NCBI GenBank assembly: GCA_904397185.1
Contig: CAJFOL010000021.1
Span: 1 to 16,185 of the forward strand
Direction: 5' to 3'
DNA length: 16,185 nt
DNA from: an uncultured Clostridia bacterium
Lineage (GTDB): Bacteria > Bacillota > Clostridia > Christensenellales > UBA1242
Both the position numbers and the translations under genes were made by a program. This document shows positions 9,201-15,647 of this stretch, piece by piece (the stretch's first letter is position 1; each line of letters starts with the position of its first letter). Under the pieces are notes generated by a model. That model did not search any database. It saw only the letters and a list, made by a program, of their open reading frames with translations, and was not told the origin of the DNA.

Positions 9201-12200
9201 TCCATAATATCCGCGAGACTGACCGTCAGTCAAATTCAAAGTATAATCTTTGTCTACTTTGGCTGTAATGGTTATTTTAACTTCTCCGTTTAAAATAACA
9301 CCTATTTCCTCTTCAATTTCTTGCAAATTATATGAAGTCTCTGTGGTAGTGATAGTGTGTGATTGCTCGCCACTTGTTATAGTCAGTATGTACACAATAG
9401 GGTCAAGACTGTTTCCTTGGAAATCACTGACTATTGTATCCCATTTTAGTTGGTCTTCAGATAGGCTTGCATTAAACTCAATGTCTGATAGGTCGGTGAG
9501 TGAAAATGTTGTCAAGAGCGAATCAATATAGTAATAGGTTGAACTTGAATTTTGTGCTATGACCTGCAAAGTGAAATTGTCGCTATCATAGTCAAGTGGA
9601 TTGAATGTCCCACTATTTTGAGTGCTTTCAAATGTTACATCCTCACTGCTTCCATTGACCTGTACCTCTTTAATATTTACAAGGTCGCTATCTAATGTAA
9701 AGGTCGCTATATACTGCCCTTCGCTTTGAGCAATGGTAAGGCTGTCAATCTGCGATAACTGTTTTACATAAATAGTATTTGACTGAGCAGAATTTAGATA
9801 CCCGCTATTTTTTGCGACAACATATATAGATTTGCTTGTCAAATAATCAATCTCTCCCAAATCTGAAAGATTTATAGACACATTGGTGTAATCTTCTTTG
9901 ACAAGTCTTCCATCTACATATATATCATAAACTGTGCCAGATGCAACTTGAGTCCAACTTAATATTAAATCGGTTGGATTGAATGACAAAACTGGCTCTT
10001 TAAGTGTGTTTAACACAAGGCTTGTCTGTCCGCTTGCCGTTCTTCCTAGTGCTGATGGCAAATAGAACACTTCATTTTGCAATGAGTTAGCATAGGCATA
10101 TACCTCAATTGTCACATTCTCTGCCTGTCTGTAACTTGTTGCAAAGAAACTATCCTGCTCGCATCTATCGTTTATCAAATCTTGTAAATTTAGGCTATTT
10201 TCTTCGGTATAATATCTATAGTAGTAGTTGCCGTTTGTAGAATTTGTAAGGATTACAGTAACATAATAGCCCTCTGTTTGGTCGTTGTTTGCATCCCATG
10301 AGAGTATTTCATCACTAAATGCTAAGTTCGTTGGTGCTTTCACTCTATTGAATGTCACTTCTCGTGTATAACTATCAATATAATAATCATCTCCATCATT
10401 TTCTTCAGCGACAAAGTAGAATGATAATATAAAATTTGATGAGTAAACTGATTGGTCAGATATATCAATTATGTTTGACTTATCACTATTGACAATTTGA
10501 TTGTCCTGACTTGTAAGAGTGACCACAACCTCTTTTGCATGGCTAGCCATAGTAACGGCTATTTCTTCGCCTAACTTCACATCCTGTCCACTCACCACTT
10601 CTCTCATTTCAAACTGTGGCAGGTCAAGTCTTGTAACCGTCAAAGTATATGGTTCTGACTCGGTGTGAAGATTGTTGTCATATAAATTTCCAGGAAGTGC
10701 TACCACCTGCAAGGTATATGTGCCTACATTTTCAAACTTGTTATCTAAAAGATAGGTATAAGTTACACTTTCTTGGCTTGTCCCTCCAACCATTTCTCCG
10801 TCAATCTCACCATTGACTAATATCTTATAAGAACCGTTGTAAAGCGAACTTTGTATCTGCAAACGGTATCCATCTTCTGCTGAAAAGGTCACATTTGGTG
10901 TCTCAATTTGCTCATAAACTAAGAAGTTTGCCTCAAAATATCTGTTTTCATCATAATAATTCGCATTTAAATATTCATTTTCAGAAGTCGAAATGGTATA
11001 AATTCTTATCACATAATACCCAAAGCCTAAAGCATTAAGTGTTATATTTTCGCTTGTGCCACCACTATCCACCGGCTCTTCACTATTTATCTGATAGTTC
11101 TCATCTGCTGAGAAAATTTGATACTCATAATATGCATATTCGTTATCAATGCCCTGCCAACTGTAATAGCCATTTGTCTGTGACTGCCCTTCGCTTACAA
11201 TATCCAAAATCGTCAAGGTCTTTGAGTAACTAACCACAGGGGCAAGTTCGACACCTTCATTTTCTAGCCCTGCATAAATAGTTATGTTATAATACTTCCC
11301 ATCAATTGGCTCAATATTTTTAAGTGAATCAACTCTTATATACACATAACCACTTACTATATCTATTTGTGCATTATCAATTGGACTATCATTGATGTAT
11401 ATTTGATAATAATTTGCATACTCCACTTCATTGAAACCAAACTCTGAAACCTCGCCTTCAAATCTATGGGAAACATCTGTAAAATCACCAAGAATTGTAA
11501 AGTCAAAGTTGAATACTTCAGAGGCTATGATTGTCTGAGTGCTTTCGCCAGCCATTTCAAAAGGAACTACCTCACCATCTTGAACGTCTGGGATTGCTCT
11601 AACTGTAAATACATAATTTCCCGCTTCAAGGTCTGATAGATCTATTTCACAACTATCGCCACTTACTACTCTACTTTGGTCAGCCCATGTGATTAAATAG
11701 CGATTGTTGTAATATTGTTCTTCAAAATTAAATATTGCCTTATCGTCTTCAAATGTTATGTTGACACTAGGTTGTTCAAGTTTTGCCACCAAAATATCTT
11801 CGCAAGGTTTACTATTTAAGAAAAGTGTATCCTCCTGCGATCCGCCAACAGCAAGTGCATTTATTCTATAGATACCGCTGTTTAAATCTTCAAAAAAGAT
11901 TTGGCTAAAGTTTTCTTCATAACTTTGATAAAATTGATTTCCCAAAACTAAATCGTCAATATACATTAAATAACTTTTCGCATTGTCAACTTCAGTCAAG
12001 TATATGTAACTGATTCCGCTAGATTGATATCCAACTGATGGAGCATCAAGTTTAGCAACACTCAAAACTGTGCTTGTATCTAAAAGTTTACTATCCTTAT
12101 CTTTTGCAACTATGTTTATCTCTATCTGTTGTCCATTTTCTACCAAACTGAAATTATATGTAAATGAAGCCTCTTCGAGATTTTCAAAAATCTTTAGTCC

Positions 12201-12935
12201 GTTTAGGTAAACGTCATATATTGCATTATCCTTTTCCTGCCATGACAATGTCGCCGTCTCATTATACGAAGTTTGTGAGGTCTCTATTGTGGCATTTTCT
12301 ACCCTACCCATTACACCATAATTTATAGTAAACAAATCGCTAGTCGATGACTTGTCAACATATTCCTCTTCTTGTCCGTTTGCGGTAAGTCTAACATAAT
12401 ATGAGCCGACCTCTGGCAATACAAAACTATCCTCTACTTCTTCCCTTTCAAATTCAATCTCAGTAGTATCTATACTTTCTAAATCTGTGATATTTGCATA
12501 TTCTAAGGTGTAGGAAGTTGCATATACAGTTCCCTCATCAGTCTGAGCAAAAGATGGTTGCCATGTCATAGTGCCTTCATCGTCTACCGATGGTTTTGTA
12601 GGAGTTGAAAACTTGTATTTGACTATGATATCTGCCTGGGCAAATGTCTCTCTATGATATTGTGCAAAAATTATAGCCCGTCCACTTTTGCTTGCAACAA
12701 ATGTTCCATCCTCTTGCTTTTCAATAATGCTTTCATTAGATGAAACAAATGTTATGTCCTCTAAACTTGCTCCGTTTGATATTTTAAATTCATCGTAAAA
12801 ATCTAGTGTCTGACCAAGAGACACAACGTAACTATTTTCATTAAAATTTCCTTGTACACTTGGTCCACTGTTGCAAGCAGTCAAACAAATTGCCGAAGTG
12901 AACAAAAGTGCGAAAATGACAAATAACTTTTTCAT
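3201..12935 (-). CDS. Giant surface lipoprotein: Big_2-like, many Ig/FN3-like modules, C-terminal beta-helix
   Basis: This 3244-residue protein is predicted to be exported and lipid-anchored: MKKLF plus a hydrophobic core ends in the lipobox LTAC, with lipidation at Cys21. Residues about 27-107 resemble a bacterial Ig-like group 2 (Big_2) domain. From about 108 to 2850 it is built of roughly 90-120-residue beta-sandwich-like units. Early units share a Y-x-x-Y/L-x-N/D-G/D strand: YDVYLNG (240-246), YLMYIDD (322-328), YQIYIND (510-516), YKILVNG (703-709), YDIYVDG (1003-1009). Linkers recur: AKLDAP (294-299), AKLEQP (384-389), TRLDLP (768-773), NRVKAP (863-868), and NVYKLS twice (2238-2243, 2649-2654). 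From about 2863, G-x-G-S-x-x-N-P-Y-x-I opens a beta-helix with GLUG-like repeats. It is acidic, rich in Tyr/Asn/Ser/Thr and poor in Cys. No LPXTG motif, C-terminal helix or catalytic motif was seen. Adhesion or glycan/host binding is inference. Start supported by AAGG (12944-12947) 8 nt upstream. Confidence 0.93.
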   Translation of the reverse strand: MKKLFVIFALLFTSAICLTACNSGPSVQGNFNENSYVVSLGQTLDFYDEFKISNGASLEDITFVSSNESIIEKQEDGTFVASKSGRAIIFAQYHRETFAQADIIVKYKFSTPTKPSVDDEGTMTWQPSFAQTDEGTVYATSYTLEYANITDLESIDTTEIEFEREEVEDSFVLPEVGSYYVRLTANGQEEEYVDKSSTSDLFTINYGVMGRVENATIETSQTSYNETATLSWQEKDNAIYDVYLNGLKIFENLEEASFTYNFSLVENGQQIEINIVAKDKDSKLLDTSTVLSVAKLDAPSVGYQSSGISYIYLTEVDNAKSYLMYIDDLVLGNQFYQSYEENFSQIFFEDLNSGIYRINALAVGGSQEDTLFLNSKPCEDILVAKLEQPSVNITFEDDKAIFNFEEQYYNNRYLITWADQSRVVSGDSCEIDLSDLEAGNYVFTVRAIPDVQDGEVVPFEMAGESTQTIIASEVFNFDFTILGDFTDVSHRFEGEVSEFGFNEVEYANYYQIYINDSPIDNAQIDIVSGYVYIRVDSLKNIEPIDGKYYNITIYAGLENEGVELAPVVSYSKTLTILDIVSEGQSQTNGYYSWQGIDNEYAYYEYQIFSADENYQINSEEPVDSGGTSENITLNALGFGYYVIRIYTISTSENEYLNANYYDENRYFEANFLVYEQIETPNVTFSAEDGYRLQIQSSLYNGSYKILVNGEIDGEMVGGTSQESVTYTYLLDNKFENVGTYTLQVVALPGNLYDNNLHTESEPYTLTVTRLDLPQFEMREVVSGQDVKLGEEIAVTMASHAKEVVVTLTSQDNQIVNSDKSNIIDISDQSVYSSNFILSFYFVAEENDGDDYYIDSYTREVTFNRVKAPTNLAFSDEILSWDANNDQTEGYYVTVILTNSTNGNYYYRYYTEENSLNLQDLINDRCEQDSFFATSYRQAENVTIEVYAYANSLQNEVFYLPSALGRTASGQTSLVLNTLKEPVLSFNPTDLILSWTQVASGTVYDIYVDGRLVKEDYTNVSINLSDLGEIDYLTSKSIYVVAKNSGYLNSAQSNTIYVKQLSQIDSLTIAQSEGQYIATFTLDSDLVNIKEVQVNGSSEDVTFESTQNSGTFNPLDYDSDNFTLQVIAQNSSSTYYYIDSLLTTFSLTDLSDIEFNASLSEDQLKWDTIVSDFQGNSLDPIVYILTITSGEQSHTITTTETSYNLQEIEEEIGVILNGEVKITITAKVDKDYTLNLTDGQSRGYYGSKDSEEIVTEKLNAIESFSYQIIDDMSQSNLMAQKQNAYVTVTWQDLWADTGEVYFNAIITSEDESEVELNLTNGSNHENYSLSSDGENYTLTLRNPLLKQGRTTITIIVVCQDKITSQSNSFEIDRLSQVESATVSQDGLLTIDDANSAFVMQLSIAERVVEREYTFSGFAKTIDLMIEGLLQDVYGYYTIALLSFDQNNAVMPSSTPYLITGTKLQGIETSEIDNYGFINLTLYADDFENLVFTAKTAITGGSITINVSPVTTDSPNLYRLYIPSIIAQIGNITPFEEGRHTFEITVSQDGYVRSDYHSFTFDYTIEETLPTLLRQNYAQDYLVLDALEDDDTVGITMLVINYDLTGGVSSGTYYLNDASLLKGYWCVDDNTGERYFTKTMDSALSGVTYNECYAVDLNELLADYDFGQFGLEIVRIGRGEVVNIYNAHATTVLKLNRVEDDDAGTDYVRIVGNNLTWRWNANELLSGVSGYTASAYYVNFRSAEGDESFRILSFSSALDLRTVDLTPGKVYYITVTAISSYSNVLASSESQNQVQTLKFTQPLPIEVVDGVIVFDEDAFMSTQFMQDITNYFASTEHEDALFNILSRTSYSSPFYFNMSDLVSQSMTLKFTQLDSSGAETSNYYTMTVPGYLLFPDVVIENNNLDILASRSASYFELLEAYANTLEDATASNAINFIEMVDTINYADYYGLSSIAILFDDFGREIPAGNYAVSLIHAGGSGRYISSEPSQATTIYLTGAPSVTLNSETVGNETYYTATFGNSMTYVATSFDGSQATNYSYQYVTNYRMILRSNYNGTGGVTYDSGICFNIVYHEGSGWLIDFGGQYLDGVITSLGDTAQAGFKVNMTLLREQYDALGGDTIDINTLIRVDVVSASSDNGYVPNGKSAIFYVRYLDLPTDSVTFENGRMTITTNLTSTNSILMRYRARGSEIESTVIQINNGIANIDLPREGEYQYIILSLNGSISYNTMNVESKTYEIENVYKLSSPVLTTQNNNLHVSYNLDDFNYTQDQSLHFMLANDVTLRNGEGYYYSSTITRDGRNYITYTVGALDSLGQVIYPSELNASAFYAYLLGNSGTIVASQGSSSSHGADYVWTFMAMNSEGVTVPSIMLFSSVIPSQTSTSSSLVNARMLDILDEAPYVEQGNIIWKPSASLPSIENGDLLYQVDVLYYNMVVGESAYDTTYDYVTQDTYYTTNSSLSAEYISQDYDYYTIEVTPIAGTFADDDPRCITTIENEKYLIVDSVYYSGQNLQVLRGCKQTLGSADQPLTRTSMPILAPNDNVNNNGVNNGSIVYFITTANYGNDQAITDINSQDTTSRTIIQAIYTQGGQTITKTLTGSFTYSLGTSSDTTGYVRVVFTPDEGQLQGISQLSISVQMYNGNGLLSKALIIDNVYKLSDFNDSYFEIVLVGDQTVLDFTNYFRYVTIAGSSSNYQIVIDYTTTTSTSQMIMTQESASKMFTITNNMLSVNVQARDNQGTSATNRLKILYSDTLRFEVKNTVAVEDGQNLIAITWDTDLFRFVWNWTNGASVSDYEYYINIETDTDRYESQTVNNYYMPRQSGNITSFSVRARHTSQERYDGVIELYLFSQAIYYSQGGINFDLFSGGDGSQENPYRISSEDDFYNIAKRNNQDEQFYFVLTRDLVIDNDMLISSGLHTMGTFYGILDGNNYSLTITADRLYEMDTYRDSITGLNSIDFTSYFSLFEQIDRTARISDLEINFVVDTSALSGSNVILSPLALRNYGSLDNITISSIQVTRLRGDGTINNVFMGGIVGINYGSISNSNNNADLSYNMQSQLNINFGYGAIAVFNTSSSGNRGSIVNSFNNGDVNINVRQQSVNVYISGVVINNYSQLSMVGNNGNFTQTSSVSCAVYFTGVALYSYGGEISYAFNNGSFEASQMASNNNAGIVYTLYSGQINYLADTKGYAIARICQSSPVDYGENYCFVNSGTDSSLSTVELSAVNIEIGDGRYFVITYDNGQYTASIQ

Positions 12936-12956
12936 ACTCCCATCCTTAGTATTTTC

Positions 12957-12986
12957 ATAATAACACTTTTTTAGTCATATAAGCAA
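12957..12986 (-). promoter_or_regulatory. Extended -10 promoter of the giant lipoprotein gene
   Basis: On the minus strand TGT-TATTAT (12957-12965) is a good extended -10. A partial -35, TTGCTT (12981-12986), lies 18 nt upstream of the hexamer. Transcription would start near 12950, giving a leader of about 15 nt that carries the AAGG ribosome binding site. The strict TTGACA at 12993-12998 is 30 nt from this -10 and cannot pair with it. Confidence 0.55.
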
Positions 12987-13151
12987 ATGATTTGTCAAAA
13001 TTTGGATAAAAAATAAATTAAATTAATTATTATTAATAATTAATGCTAAAATTTACTGCAAAATTAAATAAAAAATAAAATAAAAAATATTTTAAAGTTT
13101 AAATAATTCTGGAAAATTATTAGAAAATACTAAAAAAATAAAAAAAATCAC
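12987..13151. other. Extremely AT-rich intergenic region upstream of the giant gene
   Basis: No gene is visible. The stretch consists mostly of A and T tracts. It contains one 11-bp perfect inverted repeat around a single central base (13022-13044, arms ATTAATTATTA/TAATAATTAAT). A-tract DNA upstream of a promoter can act as an UP element or as bent DNA, but nothing here proves that role. Confidence 0.5.
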
Positions 13152-13179
13152 AAAAAAATAGACAAATTAATGCCTATTT
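13152..13179 (-). terminator. Probable weak terminator after the metallopeptidase-like gene
   Basis: On the minus strand AAATAGGCA (13171-13179) pairs with TGTCTATTT (13156-13164) across the loop TTAATT. This gives a 9-bp stem with one G-U wobble, followed by T-rich sequence (13152-13155 and beyond). It lies 19 nt after the TAA stop. The stem is AT-rich and therefore weak, but position and tail fit a terminator. Confidence 0.55.
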
Positions 13180-13198
13180 ATGTAAATTTATTAATATT

Positions 13199-14956
13199 TT
13201 ATTCATTTTCAGTTTCTATTTCCTGTTCATGCCTTTTGACTCTTGCTATTTCACTGATCTCTTTCACTGTCTTGAAGGAGTCAACAATAATCTTTTCTTT
13301 TTCATCCCAATCGCAATCAAATTTTTCGTAATTTTTAAGTTCGGCTATCTTTTCTATGTCTGTCTTATCTATAATGCTTTCGTAAATATGACTTCTCTCT
13401 ATATCATTAAACGATAAAAACTCGGTCACACAATCTGCAAGTCTATTAAAATTTTCTTGTCCTAAAAAATTTGCAAAATCCAAATGGTTCCCTGTAAGTC
13501 TACTTTTTATAAGAAGGTCTTGATTTTCTTCAATAAAATCTTTTAATAATGGGAAGGCACGGCTATATGACGAAACAAACTTTCCACCTTTACCAATCAC
13601 CTCATTTTCACTATGAAAAATTTCTGTTATCTTTATTGAAAAGTAGTCATTTATTACCTCATTTAGTTGTTCATATCTACGTCTTGACCTTGACTCGCCA
13701 CGGCTACTTCTAAAGATTTTATCTCCATCAAGCACAGGACTTCCTTCTCCTATTTCATAGCCATCAAAGCCGCTGACATTATAAAGTCTGCCATAAAGTT
13801 CAATATTTTCGTCTTCTACTATGTGATTAAACTCATGAAACATTGTTTTGTCATCAAGTTCAAGTCCATGAGGCAGCAAACATATTGTCCTAATTTTGTC
13901 GCCAATCTTCAAATCATCCACAAATGCCCCTACAAAACTATTATTAAATATATAATTATAAATTGACTTTGCAAAACCATTTATTCCATAAACCTCCCCT
14001 TCACTTTGCAGGTCACCTAATATCTGTGCTACAAAAGGATTGCTGAAAAACCTTTTCTTTGTCAAGGAAAGGACTATATCATGATATTTTTTATAAATAT
14101 CATCATTTAAAATATAGTTTAACCTTTCATCGTCCAAATATTCGTCATAACTGTCATGAAAAATTCCAAAACGGTTAAATAAATCGACATACCTTTTCTT
14201 GTCATAATCTGTAACAAATTTTTTGTCACTTAAAAAATCACTAAATATTCCAACTAATCTTTTCTTTTCATAAGCACTGAGTTTTTCAAAGCCATCCACA
14301 TATTGAGCGATATTATCTTCAAAAAATTCCCCCATCTCATTTGTATATTCTATGTCTATTTCATCTCGGCTTTCGATTAAAGGTTGCACTTGCAATAGTT
14401 TTCCATTTTTTTCTTTTTCTAATGATTCATATTTATCTTTGTATTTTTCATCCCATATAGACTGAGATTTTTCAAGCCTCTGGATCAATTTCTCTCTAAA
14501 AGTTTCATCTCGCAACATTTCACGTAACATCTTTTGTCTTTCGTTATAATCTTTAACTTTAGGTATGTCATAACCTAAAATTTCCAAATAACTATCCAAA
14601 TAAAAAGGAATACCACCCTCTTTCAATCTAGTTATCATAGTATTGATAGTCTTCGGCTCTACTATTAAAAAAATTTTTTCTATTCGCTCCGAGGCATCTT
14701 CCCCTTCAACCTCTTTCCAAAAGGCATTGTGTACTTCCTTTCTTATTTTTCCATCGAAATAATGCTTTATGCTGTTGTCTATTGATGCATACCCTTTATT
14801 TTCAGCCACAAAATATATCATCGCACCATTTAACTTCTCTTCAATGCGTGGTCTATATTCTTCGCCATAGAACTTTACAAAAGCATCGATGATTTTGTCC
14901 ATTTTGCCTTCTATAGGATTTAATATATTAATCCCGTCAATTTCAATTCTGTCCAT
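13199..14956 (-). CDS. Putative HExxH zinc metallopeptidase-like protein, cytoplasmic
   Basis: I do not recognise the family, but the 585-residue product carries a zincin signature: MFHEFNHIVED, with HEFNH at residues 374-378. Glu433 in LNEVINDYF, about 55 residues further, is a plausible third zinc ligand, the arrangement of gluzincins. Before it lies a charged, probably coiled-coil part (about 137-185) and a helical middle rich in Tyr, Asp and Lys. The C-terminus is highly charged. There is no signal peptide or membrane helix, so it should be cytoplasmic unless exported by another route. I chose the ATG at 14954-14956 because GAGGAG (14961-14966) lies just upstream. A TTG at 14966-14968 would add four residues but has no ribosome binding site and overlaps the GAGGAG. 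The start overlaps the end of the 102-residue gene by 14 nt, which suggests translational coupling. A protease role rests on the motif alone. Confidence 0.8.
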   Translation of the reverse strand: MDRIEIDGINILNPIEGKMDKIIDAFVKFYGEEYRPRIEEKLNGAMIYFVAENKGYASIDNSIKHYFDGKIRKEVHNAFWKEVEGEDASERIEKIFLIVEPKTINTMITRLKEGGIPFYLDSYLEILGYDIPKVKDYNERQKMLREMLRDETFREKLIQRLEKSQSIWDEKYKDKYESLEKEKNGKLLQVQPLIESRDEIDIEYTNEMGEFFEDNIAQYVDGFEKLSAYEKKRLVGIFSDFLSDKKFVTDYDKKRYVDLFNRFGIFHDSYDEYLDDERLNYILNDDIYKKYHDIVLSLTKKRFFSNPFVAQILGDLQSEGEVYGINGFAKSIYNYIFNNSFVGAFVDDLKIGDKIRTICLLPHGLELDDKTMFHEFNHIVEDENIELYGRLYNVSGFDGYEIGEGSPVLDGDKIFRSSRGESRSRRRYEQLNEVINDYFSIKITEIFHSENEVIGKGGKFVSSYSRAFPLLKDFIEENQDLLIKSRLTGNHLDFANFLGQENFNRLADCVTEFLSFNDIERSHIYESIIDKTDIEKIAELKNYEKFDCDWDEKEKIIVDSFKTVKEISEIARVKRHEQEIETENE

Positions 14957-15251
14957 TCTGCTCCTCAAAAATCAAATCTTTAAGTTCTCCATAGTTAATC
15001 GGATAATCACCTTTACAATGTACTTTTTGAGTTTGTTTTCCATCTGTTATATAGAGAGAGAACTCTTCAGCATCCAACGTATCATGATAATACTCTTTTC
15101 CCCATAATGCAGTTATACCAAAAAGGCGACTTAAAAACACATCCACATCGGTAGCAACATTTTTCCCATTTATCCACATTTTTTTATTGTCACCATCAAT
15201 TTGAATTTCGGTTGCCCCAAATCTATTTTTTATATCTATTAAAACGTCCAT
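14943..15251 (-). CDS. Small soluble protein of unknown function (102 residues)
   Basis: I do not recognise this protein with certainty. It has 102 residues, no signal peptide and no membrane segment. It alternates short beta-like stretches (IQIDGDNKKMWING near 17-30, FSLYITDG near 64-71) with helices, and ends in a G-x-Y-P-I-N-Y-x-E-L-K-x-L-I pattern (about 81-94). Similar endings occur in small single-domain proteins of gut Bacillota, but that resemblance is recalled, not tested. The ATG has a perfect AAGGAG (15257-15262) at 5 nt spacing and an extended -10 TATAAT promoter just upstream, so it is very likely expressed. Its TGA stop lies inside the next gene (14-nt overlap). The pair with the HExxH protein may work together as regulator or inhibitor and enzyme, but that is a guess from arrangement. 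Confidence 0.85.
   Translation of the reverse strand: MDVLIDIKNRFGATEIQIDGDNKKMWINGKNVATDVDVFLSRLFGITALWGKEYYHDTLDAEEFSLYITDGKQTQKVHCKGDYPINYGELKDLIFEEQNGQN
14961..14966 (-). promoter_or_regulatory. Ribosome binding site deciding the metallopeptidase-like gene start
   Basis: GAGGAG on the minus strand lies 4 nt before ATG 14956 and inside the end of the upstream coding region. The spacing is short but usable, and the match makes ATG 14956 preferable to TTG 14968. Confidence 0.75.
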
Positions 15252-15271
15252 CTTCTCTCCTTAGCAATAAA

Positions 15272-15303
15272 ATTATAACATATAAATGGCTACTTTTTAG
15301 CAA
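15272..15303 (-). promoter_or_regulatory. Extended -10 promoter for the 102-residue gene and metallopeptidase-like gene
   Basis: The minus strand reads TGT-TATAAT (15272-15280), a perfect extended -10. A partial -35, TTGCTA (15298-15303), is 20 nt upstream of the hexamer, longer than ideal but tolerable with an extended -10. The start of transcription would fall near 15265, just ahead of AAGGAG (15257-15262). Confidence 0.65.
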
Positions 15304-15394
15304 TTTTTAAAACATTTTAATTTAAATTTTAATCAATAAAATTACTTTTTCTTAATTTTTCAAAGATGCTAAATATTCTTATTTTTTCAATAAT

Positions 15395-15541
15395 TTAAGT
15401 AATTTTGGTTAAATTTTGAAGAAAAATCGCATTTTTTGTTGTTTTTTTTGCATTTTTATAAAATTCTAATAGGTTGTCAAGCAAGGTCTTATCAATATTT
15501 TTATTTAGCCCATCGGCTCGTTTTTCTATCTCTTCAATTAA
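15395..15541 (-). pseudogene. Start-less 48-codon coding-like remnant (or part of a small RNA)
   Basis: An open frame of 48 codons ends at TAA (15395-15397). Its product, starting LIEEIEKRADGLNKN and continuing with a helical, Lys/Asn/Leu-rich stretch, looks more protein-like than the surrounding AT noise, and the DNA is locally richer in GC (GAGCCGATGGGC). However, TAA lies directly upstream in frame and no ATG, GTG or good TTG start with a ribosome binding site is present. A nearby ATG (15553-15555) gives only five codons before TAA in another frame; a one-base shift would join it to this frame. It may be a decayed gene fragment or the sequence of an untranslated RNA made from the promoter at 15546-15574. 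Confidence 0.35.
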
Positions 15542-15545
15542 TTAT

Positions 15546-15574
15546 ATTTTATCATAAAAATTTTACACTTTCAA
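15546..15574 (-). promoter_or_regulatory. Strong promoter-like site without an obvious gene
   Basis: On the minus strand TTGAAA (15569-15574), a 17-nt spacer and TAAAAT (15546-15551) with TG one base upstream (TGA-TAAAAT) form a near-ideal extended -10 promoter. Transcription would start near 15539. It lies just after the terminator of the right-edge gene, as expected for the start of a new unit, but the next convincing gene starts 290 nt downstream and has its own promoter. Confidence 0.55.
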
Positions 15575-15614
15575 GAGTAAACGTGGAAAATACTTCCATT
15601 TTAAAAATTTATAT

Positions 15615-15638
15615 AAAAAACGGTAGAATTTTCTACCG
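15615..15638 (-). terminator. Rho-independent terminator after the right-edge gene
   Basis: On the minus strand CGGTAGA (15632-15638) and TCTACCG (15621-15627) form a perfect 7-bp stem, extendable by one A-T pair, with a short A/T loop. Six T (15615-15620) follow directly. It starts 9 nt after the TAG stop of the upstream gene. Confidence 0.93.
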
Positions 15639-15647
15639 CCTCTTATT

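Larger units (their letters stand above)
15252..15647. other. 396-nt intergenic region
   Basis: The region contains, in minus-strand order, the terminator of the right-edge gene (15615-15638), a promoter-like site (15546-15574), a start-less coding-like stretch (15395-15541), about 90 nt of featureless AT-rich sequence (15304-15394) and the promoter of the 102-residue gene (15272-15303). I see no convincing plus-strand gene. Confidence 0.7.

Noticed and set aside
3201..12935. Tandem DNA repeats or a CRISPR-like array in the long gene
   Set aside because: The protein units resemble each other only in pattern. I found no repeated DNA segments of useful length and no regular spacer structure.
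12993..12998. Perfect TTGACA ahead of the giant lipoprotein gene
   Set aside because: At a spacing of 16-18 nt the matching -10 would be GACTAA, ACTAAA or CTAAAA, all poor; the good TATTAT is 30 nt away.
15421..15450. AAAAAT-CGC-ATTTTT followed by T-rich DNA as a plus-strand terminator
   Set aside because: The stem is A/T only and there is no plus-strand gene upstream to terminate.
15507..15518. AGCC-GATG-GGCT hairpin in the orphan transcript region as a riboswitch
   Set aside because: It has only four base pairs and no surrounding conserved structure that I recognise. It is compatible with chance in coding-like sequence.
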